A model generated the notes under the pieces. The model searched no databases. It was not told the origin of the DNA and saw only the letters and a program-made list of their open reading frames with translations. This document shows positions 56,101 through 62,847 of a stretch of DNA of 64,000 bases, piece by piece. The translations under genes were made by a program, and so were the position numbers. This DNA is from Megalonaias nervosa (lineage: Eukaryota > Mollusca > Bivalvia > Unionida > Unionidae): positions 1-64,000 of the forward strand of contig JAECUM010001898.1 of assembly GCA_016617855.1 (NCBI GenBank), given 5' to 3'. Position 1 is the stretch's first letter; the number at the start of each line of letters is the position of its first letter.

Positions 56101-59100
56101 ACACTGGTTGATTATGTTTATACTACGTGGATAATACATTTCCTTTATTAAAAGATATATACAATTATATTTTGTCGGGCAGTATAATTGTATGCATGTA
56201 TTGATGCAAATAGCAATACAGAAACGGCTGCCCCTAATGACGACAGCCACCCTTAAAATGATACGCATTTTACACACAAAAACCAACTGAAAAGGAAACA
56301 AAGTAAATCTAAATGAATATTACTGGTTTCAACACATTCATTTGGGACACACACACACATATACGTTACTTTAATGTGTACATACAAGAGCTTTACTCAA
56401 CATAGATTTGAAAACAATACAAAAGGATGACAAACAAATAAAATGTACAAAATTATTACTGTACACACATATATTATAGTAGAATATATCAAAACATTGC
56501 ATAGTGGGGGAAGTGCAAATAAAAACAACTTTATTTTTGCCTATATGTCATCAATTACTACGTGTTACTAAGCGTCTCTTGGTGCTTTATCCAAAAACAA
56601 TATGGTGGCAGCTGAGAACAGTGATGTCATGGTCTATTTTTAGCACAAAGTAGAATTCAGTACAAGCGCCATTGAAGATTACAATAGCCGTGTAACTTCT
56701 GTCTTTCTCTTTCCTTATTTCCAAGAATTATAAATAAAAATACTCAGAAGACATATGATCTCACATACACACAATGAAAACAAAAGTCTTAGTAACTGTA
56801 ATATGATAATTAGCATATTGGGAGAATTGCGATAAAACTTTACAGATGTGCGCACATTCATCCCAGGGATCCAGTGAGTCCTAAATGAAAATGGTGAATT
56901 TTGAAAATCTAGTTATTGCTACTATTTTTGAAGAAATAAGAATATCAAAATCAAATTTTTACTAATAAGACTTGTATAAAAACGTCTCTGGTATATTCTA
57001 TATGAAAATGGTGCCAGTCTGATCGTATATATGGACATCATGGTGTTCATCTTGAAAATCATGTTATATCTAATGAATGAAAAATCATGGTGACATTTTC
57101 ACTAAAAGCAAATTTTGAAAATCTAGTTATTGGTACTATTACTGAAGAAATGGAAATATCAAATTTGAATTTTTGCTAAAAAGACTTGTATAAAAACGTC
57201 TCTGGTATATTCTGTATGAAAATGGTGCCAGTCTGATCGTATATGTGGACGTCATGGTGTTCATCTTGAAAATCATGTTACATGTTCCAAAGATAAAATG
57301 AGCTATGTATCAAGGTTCAATTTACCAATTTACCAATTCTTATCGCGATTTTTTTGACGTTCAGCACATTTTAAAATATATTTTCTTTGGAAAAAAATCG
57401 GGAGCCATGCTGGACACTGCATTATAAGTGGGTTCACGAGTTATCTGGGCGCGAGTTATCGAGGGAGTGGTGTATATCTACTGAATGAAAATATTGACAT
57501 TTTCACTAAAATACTTTGTATGATATCAAATTGGTTTCAAATGAAAAAACCATAATAGCTGCCACAATGGCCATCCTGAAACTTTTATGACTCGTCACCC
57601 AGAATGGATGGCTGTATCAACATGACATTTTCACTGTATGGCTTCTTATGATGTTGATTTCAGATGAAAATGGTACTAGTCTGACATTCAGTTTGGTCAC
57701 TATAGTTCCAGCTGAAAATCTTGTTATCACTACTTCTCCTGATTTGACAGTCATAGCAGAATGGCTTTATATAACATTGAGTTGGTCCTAAATGGAATCT
57801 GTGAAGATCACACAACCAATATGTGCCTTGGTAGCCATCTTGTAAATATTGTTATAGCTGCTTCTTCTGCACAGATGGTCATATAGTCATGGGGGTTTCA
57901 CTTAAAGGCTTCTTAAGATATTTTGGTGTTCCTAAATAGAGAGCCAAGCTCAGCTGGTAGAGCACCAGACTCATAATCCATGGGTTATGGGTTTATTACC
58001 CACACAGGACATTCGATCTGGGTCAGTTGACTTAGTGTATCCTTGGGAAGTTCCTCAGCATGGTATAGCCACTAATGTGTAAAAAGAGCCATCCTTGTTC
58101 CTAAATAAAATGGTGCTGATCAAACCTCCAGTGTAACATAATGCAAGTGTATTCATGATAGCCAATGTAACATAATGCAAGACTATTCATGATAGCCAGT
58201 GTAACGTAATGCAAGACTATTCATGATAGCCAGTGTAATATAATGCAGGACTATTCTTGATAGCAGTGAAACATAATGCAAGACTATTCATGATAGCCAG
58301 TGTAACACAGTGCAAGACTATTCATGATAGCCAGTGTAGCATAATGCAAGACTATTCATGATAGCCAGTGTAACATAATGCAAGACTATTCATGATAGCC
58401 AGTGTAACATAATGCAAGACTATTCATGATAGCCAGTGTAACATAATGCAAGACTATTCATGATAGCCAGTGTAACATAATGCAAGACTATTCTGTTACG
58501 TGTAGGCTCGTACAAAAGTAACAAATGAAAAGAGTGAAGCCAACAAGCTTTGTAAATTTAACAAAAATGATTTATTTCCCTAGAAAACAATGTAAAAATA
58601 GGAAATAGGACTTATGGTTTGTGAATATAATCCAAAAATTAATCCTAAAGTTGAAAAATACAAGTCCTATCATTAAACAGTTCTAATTGAATCCAGGTTC
58701 GAATCTCGATGAAATTCCAATATGGAGGCGATGACGTCAGATGAGGTTGTTGTACTAATGGCAACAGATCCTCGATTGAATCAGTTTATAATGTTTCCGT
58801 TTAGAATTCCAGAATAAATTTCCACTGAATGTCTTTCTCCCAGAACTTTTATAAATATGAAGCACTTGTGTAGTTTTCTAGAGAATGAATTACTAAATTC
58901 CAAAAAATAGATGAAATTCAAAAAAATCTGGCTTCAACAATAAAACACCTTGAGCTCTGAGGTGTAAAATTTATGACTGGACTAATCTACTACCAATTGG
59001 CTGTTTTAAGCCTCGATTTTAGATCACATGGTGGCTCACATGACAGGCGACGTGACCACTAATTTGAACAGCGCAATAAAAAAATGCCATTTAGCACATA

Positions 59101-61092
59101 GCTAGAATAGCCCTATCTAAGAATCAAATTCTCACACTGGAAATAAATTAAAAGAGAAAGGCTGTTTACAACGCAGCTAACATGTGGGCCTAAAATGACC
59201 TTGGTAATAGCCAATCATTTCTGCTTAGTGTTTACAAGATCTATGAACCAGGGTGAGCTAAAAATAGTGCTGAAGAAATTGTTATAATCTAATTGGGTCA
59301 AGCCAATTTTCCGAAAAAGAGATTCAAATCCAGTGAATATTATCATTACAATAAAATGTAATGAAACAAAAATAAAATAAAAAAGAATTTTAAAGCTAAC
59401 ACACAAGCAAATTTAATTACATATACGTATCAATTCATGATAGCCAGTGTAACATAATGCAAGACTATTCATGATAGCCAGTGTAAAGCAATGCAAGACT
59501 ATTCATGATAGCCAGTGTAACATAATGCAAGACCATTTTTGATAGCCAGTGTAACATAATGCAAGACCATTCTTGATAGCCAGTGTAACATAATGCAAGA
59601 CCATTCTTGATAGCCAGTGTAACATAATGCAAGACCATTCTTGATAGCCATTGTAACATAATGCAAGACCATTCTTGATAGCCAGTATAACATAATGCAA
59701 GACCATTCTTGATAATAGTCAGTGTAACACAATGCAAGACCATTCATAATAGCCAGTGTAACATAATGCAAGACCATTCTCAATAATATCCAGTGTAACA
59801 TAATGCAAGACCATTCTTGATAATAGTCAGTGTAACATAATGCAAGGCTATTCATGATAATAATCCATGTAATGTAATGCAAGACCATTCATGATAATAG
59901 CCAGTGTAACATAATGCAAGACCATTCATGATAATAGCCATAATGGTTACAAAAAGATCACAGGCACAGTTTTAATTAATTAATAGAAAGTCTATATAAG
60001 CTTGGGTACATTTTCTATAAATGTGATAAGCTTAATTTAATTAAAATTTATTGACATATTGATCTGTTTAATTTTTTTATGTCATCCACTGGTTGAATTT
60101 ACTTGTGTATCTATCAAATTAACCATAATCATTCTTCACCCTCAGTCGCCTGTCATTTTCATGTTTGTATGCAGTCACATCATACTTGTATGCTGTCATG
60201 CCATACTTGTATGATACTATTTTCATACTTGTATATTGTCATTTCATACTGTATGCTGTCTTTTCATACTTGTATGCTGCCATTTTCATACTTGTGTGTT
60301 GTCATATCATACTTTTATGACCCCTGTCTGTGAGGGTTCGAGTCTCGACCGCAGTCAATGTGGGTATGTGAGAGAGCTTGCCAATAGCTTCTCGTGGGTT
60401 GGTGGTTTCCAGGGGTTTCCTGAGTTCTTCCTCCACCATTTATACTGGCCACCATGTATAGCCTATCTTGTGCAGAAAAATAGCATTAAACCCCATAACA
60501 ACAACAACAAATCATACTTTTATGCTGTCATTTCATACTTGTATGTTATTATTTTCATACTTGCATGTTGTCATTTCATTCTTGTATGCTGTCATTTCAT
60601 ACTTGTATGCTGCCATTTTCGTACTTGTATGCTACTTTTTTCATACTTGTATGCTACTTTTTTCATACTTGTATGCTGCCATGTTCCTACTGCTATCATT
60701 TTCTTACTTGTATGCTGCCATTTTCATACTTGTTTGCTGCCATTTTAATACTTGTATTAAACTTGGCAGGTAATAGATGGAGCACAGTTTGTTGCACTAC
60801 AAAGTTGTCTGGCATATTGATTTATAGATGTTTGTGGCATATCAATAGAAGTATGTGGCATATTGATACATGTGTCATATTTATACATGTATTTGGAATA
60901 TGGAGAGACATGTGGCATATTGATACATGTATACTCATGTTAATCTGGATCACGTGTTTCATATCCATTTCAGGGGCCCAGAAGGAACATGCTTTGAAGG
61001 AGGTGTATTTCCTGCCAGATTAACATTTCCCCCAGACTACCCCCTTAGTCCACCAAAGATGAAGTTTACATGTGAGCTTTTCCATCCCAACA
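39767..61092 (+). CDS. UBE2G2: Ubiquitin-conjugating enzyme E2 G2, exons 1-3 (3' part outside window)
   Basis: E2 enzyme of ER-associated degradation; in animals it charges with ubiquitin and works with the membrane E3 gp78/AMFR at the cytosolic ER face, building K48 chains. Three exons join in frame to 81 residues plus one base: MAGSALKRLMAEYK, QLTMNPPEGIIAGPVNEENF, FEWEALIMGPEGTCFEGGVF, then PARLTFPPDYPLSPPKMKFT and CELFHPN. The family is about 165 residues; the HPN motif is present at the end of exon 3. The active-site Cys (VCISIL) and the acidic loop must be in exons right of the window; none was found in 61093-64000. Introns: 8.1 kb, 13.0 kb and at least 2.9 kb. Confidence 0.96.
39810..40321. 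other. Start of UBE2G2 intron 1, unassigned
   Basis: AT-rich, no recognisable content. Short plus-strand frames do not resemble proteins. Confidence 0.5.
40322..40646 (+). mobile_element. tRNA-derived SINE, family B, plus-strand copy
   Basis: Head ggccgctccagtggtctaaa..tggttagagtcac..gagttttaatcccggcc, the middle segment 'taatggtactagcagctacc' shared with the copy at 14450, body 'aagaggttagtgtttggact', 'gtgtcaggataatgtgactg', tail ccaaatcaaacacac running into a (CA)n tract. Confidence 0.82.
40647..41525. other. UBE2G2 intron 1, unassigned
   Basis: AT-rich intronic DNA, nothing recognised. Confidence 0.5.
41526..41960 (-). pseudogene. RTE-like LINE 3' end (C-terminus of ORF2)
   Basis: Open on the minus strand: WTLTSDLQRRIQTFEMRCYR, KILGISYIDHVTNEEVHKRI, then KKRKLKWYNHVSRSSGLAKT and GRQKKRWEDNIKEWTGM. 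This is the characteristic C-terminal tail of endonuclease-reverse transcriptases of RTE-like non-LTR elements. The coding end is followed within a few bases by a (TGA)n tail, and the 5' side is cut off about 430 bp up: a 5'-truncated insertion. Confidence 0.85.
42545..43205. repeat. Minisatellite, 21-bp unit (42-bp higher order), about 30 copies
   Basis: Unit of the type gggctaatagtggtcatgat + t, with 'aatgctcatgatt' and 'aatgcttgtgatt' alternates. A 21-bp period gives 7-residue repeats on both strands (MIGLIVV on plus, SPIMTTI on minus). The frames up to 197 codons are repeat artefacts with no start context or flanking homology. Confidence 0.93.
43216..44649. other. UBE2G2 intron 1, unassigned
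   Basis: AT-rich DNA. No exon, SINE or array recognised. Confidence 0.5.
44650..44783. repeat. Tandem repeat, 43-bp unit, three copies
   Basis: tttcattgtttgagtcccca then gtatgg(c/t)ttagtgatatttt repeats three times almost exactly. It is followed by a looser ~45-bp repeat of 'gttactgccttgtactgatt' to about 44880. Confidence 0.92.
45400..45560 (+). repeat. Dispersed repeat, relative of 54510-54680
   Basis: 'ttcttaggcccctgcccaaa', 'gtttccagttggctgac' and 'atttatgcatctaattgggc' parallel 'ccttaggccacacaaaaata', 'gtttctggttggcagatc' and 'atttgtgcatctaatggagc' at 54515-54665. The copy here is interrupted by the SINE head at 45567. Class unknown. Confidence 0.6.
45567..45652 (+). mobile_element. 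tRNA-like head of SINE family B, truncated
   Basis: gccctggtggcctagtgatt, agagcatctgcctcggatgt, GGTTCAAACCCC, agctgagtcatgccaaagac. The text after that differs from the family body, so this is a partial copy or a different composite. Not a functional tRNA: the arms do not pair well and it continues as the SINE does. Confidence 0.75.
45765..46704. repeat. UBE2G2 intron 1 with (TA)n tracts
   Basis: Short (TA)n at 45765-45781 and a long one at 46649-46704. Just before the long tract, 'aaatccaaatcaaacaca' (46626-46643) is the tail of SINE family B, so a 3' SINE fragment is likely. The remainder is unassigned. Confidence 0.7.
46705..47917. other. UBE2G2 intron 1 right part: dispersed repeat text and (GA)n
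   Basis: 46720-47000 contains a dispersed repeat (ctaccctaattttaaaacca; later 'tagaacaaatgacataaatc', 'gtttgacctgacttataagt') with parallels at 49080-49180 and 54755. A (GA)n tract lies at 47118-47149. No exon other than UBE2G2 exon 2 at the right edge. Confidence 0.55.
47918..47999 (+). CDS. UBE2G2: UBE2G2 exon 2
   Basis: 82 bases coding QLTMNPPEGIIAGPVNEENF and FEWEALI with split codons at both ends (phase 1 in, phase 2 out). Acceptor tttccag at 47911-47917, donor GTAAGG at 48000. The NPPEGI.AGP.NEENFFEWEA block is diagnostic for UBE2G2. Confidence 0.97.
48100..48345. repeat. Minisatellite, ~36-bp unit, about 6-7 copies
   Basis: Unit acacattctgatgaactgta then tggtatatttgttatt, with length variants. 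Begins about 100 bases after the donor of UBE2G2 exon 2. Confidence 0.88.
48346..49789. other. UBE2G2 intron 2, largely unassigned
   Basis: AT-rich DNA. 49080-49180 carries the dispersed text 'gcataaagcctgatctgcta' and 'gatctgggtctgtgcagttg' that is related to the 44-bp minisatellite unit at 50920. Confidence 0.5.
49790..49922 (+). mobile_element. Degraded SINE, family A
   Basis: Plus strand: gagttcaagtcttgcctcga (B-box region), 'gtgagaaagcttgcaagtag', 'ttctccaccagatatactga', 'catatcatgtgctgaaa'. Clearly the same order as the 38041-38288 copy but strongly diverged. Confidence 0.7.
50530..50696. mobile_element. Palindromic Tigger/pogo-like MITE
   Basis: TA|CAGTGGAACCTGTCTTGAAA at the left, and on the other strand TA|CAGTAAAACCTGTCTTGCAA at the right. 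Sister of 25785-25967. UBE2G2 intron 2. Confidence 0.83.
50920..51260. repeat. Minisatellite, ~44-bp unit, about 8 copies
   Basis: Unit ggcaggtctgggtctatgca then gtttgcagttggatccaatgtgat, with indels. Single copies of similar text occur at 30970-31005 and 49125-49155, so the array seems to have grown from a dispersed sequence. Confidence 0.88.
51330..53000 (-). pseudogene. LINE reverse transcriptase pseudogene with internal motif amplification
   Basis: Minus strand, from N to C: ERERITPLYKGNERDLPN, a one-base shift, then YQPISVLPTIPK, 18 more YRPISVVPTIPKQ-type copies, KTIKTHVANIIQYLLFTHKQ, FQSNHSCYTVLIRITNKWLE, then after frame breaks GVPQGSLLGPILFLL (stop) INDLP, HADDSTF (catalytic box, YADD in most relatives), LQNDLNPINNWRQDN and SNAMLLGTSN. 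The order is that of CR1/L2/Jockey-like RT domains. Several stops and shifts make it inactive. It lies antisense to UBE2G2 in intron 2. Confidence 0.88.
51935..52690 (-). repeat. 39-bp minisatellite made of 19 in-frame copies of an RT motif
   Basis: The phrase ggtctgta (or variant) occurs at exact 39-base steps from 51969 to 52671 with no indel. Read on the minus strand in the RT frame, each unit is Y-R-P-I-S/A-V-V/L-P-T-I-P/S-K-Q, the conserved RT segment YRPIS.LPTISK. The last unit runs on without frame change into KTIKTHVANIIQYL of the same RT. One unit has a TAG. The frame has no methionine and is easily missed; the longer Met-started frames on both strands (HNSQTVQTHFSST, LGIVGTTEMGLYC) are shadows. 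Confidence 0.92.
53298..53720. mobile_element. Tigger/pogo-like MITE, second type
   Basis: Left end tagctaaaacccattataat then gcgattcc; right end on the other strand acaggtaaaactcgttataa then cacgatgc. A half copy in reverse lies at 57320-57475 (cacttataatgcagtgtcca, gcatggctccc). No coding sequence. Confidence 0.65.
54020..54172 (-). mobile_element. SINE family A, truncated copy
   Basis: Plus strand starts with (gtt)n then 'gggtttaacaccatttttca', 'gcacaagataggttatacat', 'ggaggaagaaccc', 'gaatgaaccaccaacccacg', 'agaagctactagcaagcttt'. The tRNA-like head is missing, so the insertion is 5'-truncated. Confidence 0.85.
54510..54815 (+). repeat. Dispersed repeat, relative of 45400 and 46730
   Basis: Carries both halves of the dispersed text: 'ccttaggccacacaaaaata'..'atttgtgcatctaatggagc' and 'cctaccataattttaaaacc'. 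In the 45-46.8 kb region the two halves are separated by SINE and TA tracts. Confidence 0.55.
54816..56889. other. UBE2G2 intron 2, unassigned
   Basis: AT-rich DNA with short CA runs (56348-56360). No recognisable repeat array or exon. Confidence 0.5.
56890..57300. repeat. 214-bp tandem duplication, about 1.9 copies
   Basis: 'aaaacgtctctggtatattc', 'aatggtgccagtctgatcgt' and 'catggtgttcatcttgaaaa' each occur twice, 214 bases apart. More diverged relatives of the same text (aaaatggtactagtctgaca, atggccatcctgaaac, gtagccatcttgtaaat) continue to about 58120, suggesting an old array. A reversed half copy of the MITE at 53298 follows at 57320-57475. Confidence 0.8.
57939..58095 (+). mobile_element. 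SINE with tRNA-Met-like head, family C
   Basis: 157 bp between perfect 12-bp target duplications tgttcctaaata (57927-57938 and 58096-58107). Head agctcagctggtagagcacc..agaCTCATAAtccatg..gggtttattacccac resembles an elongator tRNA-Met (anticodon CAT), but the anticodon and acceptor stems do not pair. The body 'cttagtgtatccttgggaag' recalls the 'gtgtccttgggcaag' phrase of V/L2-type SINE tails. Not a functional tRNA. Confidence 0.85.
58130..58493. repeat. Minisatellite, 34-bp unit, left part
   Basis: About eleven copies of ccagtgtaacataatgcaag followed by actattcatgatag. Stops in the middle of a unit at 58493, where the solo LTR begins. Confidence 0.94.
58494..59432 (-). mobile_element. Solo LTR, 939 bp
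   Basis: Begins TGTTACG and ends CGTATCA (TG..CA) between perfect 4-bp target duplications attc (58490-58493 and 59433-59436), where the flanking minisatellite has one attc per unit. On the minus strand a TTTATAAAAG box lies near 58850 and an AATAAA at 58571-58576, 77 bases from the end, suggesting transcription in minus direction. No internal coding region, so a recombination remnant of an LTR retrotransposon. Family not determined. Confidence 0.82.
59433..59945. repeat. Minisatellite, 34-37-bp unit, right part
   Basis: The same repeat as at 58130 resumes in the exact unit phase. Most units here read 'gaccattcttgatag', and those after about 59700 have an extra 'ata' (gataatag), making 37 bp. 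So the two sides of the LTR differ in variant content. Confidence 0.93.
60150..60319. repeat. Minisatellite, ~23-bp unit, left part
   Basis: ttcatacttgtatgctgtca and variants (tgccatttt, ttattatttt). Interrupted at 60319 by a SINE. Confidence 0.9.
60320..60510 (+). mobile_element. SINE family A, 5'-truncated, inserted in the 23-bp minisatellite
   Basis: 191 bp between perfect 14-bp target duplications atcatacttttatg (60306-60319 and 60511-60524). Starts inside the tRNA-like head (ctgtctgtgagggttcgagt), continues with gcttgccaatagcttctcgt, gttcttcctccaccatttat, 'gcagaaaaatagcattaaac' and ends (aac)n. The family's best copy is at 38041-38288. Confidence 0.93.
60511..60770. repeat. Minisatellite, ~23-bp unit, right part
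   Basis: Continuation of the array at 60150, including many 'ttttcatacttgtatgctgc' units. It is followed by looser 'atgtggcatattgatacatg' repeats up to about 60950, shortly before UBE2G2 exon 3. Confidence 0.9.
60974..61092 (+). CDS. UBE2G2: UBE2G2 exon 3
   Basis: 119 bases: the split Met42, GPEGTCFEGGVFPARLTFPP, DYPLSPPKMKFTCELFHPN, ending one base into the next codon (phase 1). Acceptor tttcag at 60968-60973, donor GTAAGT at 61093. The PPDYPLSPPK and HPN motifs are E2-core hallmarks. Confidence 0.97.
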
Positions 61093-62460
61093 GTAAGTAT
61101 TGATAAAGGTATCAATTACATGAAAGTAATTAACAGTACCAAGATATTATTGACATGAAATTAGTTAACAATAAGTGTTGATAAAGATATTAATTGCAGG
61201 AAATAATAATAATAATAGTGTTTATTTGTAATATAAGTCACTGGCCCATGATACATATCCATACATCATGCAGTACAAAAAGGTGTTATAGTGCGTAACA
61301 AAAGAACATCATATCTATAAGAAGTAATATACATGAAAATAATCATTATCATATGCTCATTTTTTTTCTCCGTTAACTTTACATTGTCAGAATTGTACAA
61401 TATTTTACGATATTGCACTCGCGCGCAACTTCATATTGAACTCACGTGTGCCCAATAGTGTATTAGGAACTACTTTGTAAACAAATCATGTACACTCTCG
61501 TAGTAGATGCTTTACGTTTAAATTTGTTTCTGAATGAACTAAAGGAGATGTTTCGTGGACTGCCACATACCAACTGCTTTGCCACATTCCGCATTAACTG
61601 TTTTGATACAATGTTTCGGATTTAGGCTAGCTATAGACGCCAGACAGGGTCCTTATAAATAACATGCAAGTGACAAGGCATAAACTGTCTTCTTTAGCTG
61701 GTAATAAGAATGGCAAAAAGTATACCTACAGTTTTACATCCTGAATTTCCTCAAAATGTACTTTCTTAGTTCTGCAAATCCGAATTACATGAGCCATGTC
61801 ATGGGTTCTCAAGCTTGATTACACATTTCGAAATTGTACTGTAATTTCGACTATATTCCAAGTGCAATTACATCCTCCTTACTGCACTCAAAATGAATTA
61901 AACATTAAATTCCTTAGCGTCTTTTCGATAATTGCAATTGAAAGACTTCATATTTTTCCCACATTATGATTTCAAACATTCAGTGACAGAACAGAAACAC
62001 ACTTGCAGATGTCAACATGCTTCTCCCTCGCTGCTTCAGTCCAATGTATTTCATGTAGAATTAGCACAGACGCTGCTGAAATCCGATGTCCTTCATGTAG
62101 AATTGGCACAGCTAAATCCAGTCCATAATCACAAAATTTCGTCGAATTGACAAAAATACCAAAATGTGTTCATTCCGGATCAAATGGAAAAGTTGTTGCA
62201 ATGCGCATTCATTCACAATATGACTCCAAATTTCAATTTAAAGTAAACCAAAATGCCATTGTCTTTCGAAAGTTACGTCTAGGGTACGACTAAGTTCAAA
62301 TTGATCTGCGTGGAGTTCTGTGTGCAATAATAATGTTATTGTTGTGTAATGATGAATCTGTGCTTGTGTATTTAGTTTGGAATACAGCATAAATTCAGTT
62401 ACTTGGTTTCTTGTAGTGTATTTTTGTTTATATAATTAAGCCTTGGGCAGAATAAGAAAG
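61093..62460. other. UBE2G2 intron 3, mostly unassigned
   Basis: A (aat)n tract with 'gtgtttatttgt' at 61207-61235 could be the 3' tail of the minus-strand LINE further right. At 62038-62110 a ~37-bp phrase (tttcatgtagaattagcaca / cttcatgtagaattggcaca) is duplicated. UBE2G2 exon 4 was not found. Confidence 0.45.
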
Positions 62461-62467
62461 TGAGCAT

Positions 62468-62610
62468 ATAATTGAAAGGTTACTGCATTTGTATGGGAAA
62501 ATATGAACTCATTTTGTTGGATAGATATACTGCACTCCCAAGGTTGTGCAGAGTATCCATCCGAAAACTCATTCATATTTTCCCATACAAATGCAGTAAC
62601 CTATAATTAT
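62468..62610. repeat. Inverted repeat / hairpin with a 31-bp perfect stem
   Basis: aggttactgcatttgtatgg and gaaaatatgaa (62477-62507) are matched exactly in inverse at 62572-62602. Imperfect pairing extends the arms to about 62468-62534 and 62547-62610, around a 12-base loop. Lies in UBE2G2 intron 3. Confidence 0.88.
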
Positions 62611-62847
62611 TGCATTTTTTTAATTGGGTGACATGCAAGTATACACTAAACAGTAATCAAACAAACAGATTTAAGGGTAACCCTAAAACTTGTATGGAGC
62701 AAGATTTGTGATATTGATTTAAAGTCTTATGTAGCAGGAGTCATTGATAAAACAGTTTCTCAAACCTTTAAGGCTTTTATAGTAAACATTGCTAAATTAG
62801 TCATCAGAATTTTACTAATATCATTGTGTATAAAAGAACTAAATTTG

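Noticed and set aside
57940..58017. Possible tRNA-Met gene
   Set aside because: Anticodon and acceptor stems do not pair, and the sequence continues as a SINE with 12-bp target duplications.
58130..59945. Regular ~34-bp repeats resembling a CRISPR array
   Set aside because: Repeats are directly adjacent with no unique spacers, in a eukaryotic intron.
61340..62475. Possible DNA transposon bounded by 'atgagcatatgataat'-like inverted words at about 61360 and 62460
   Set aside because: The inverted match is short and AT-rich, with no target duplication. Likely chance.
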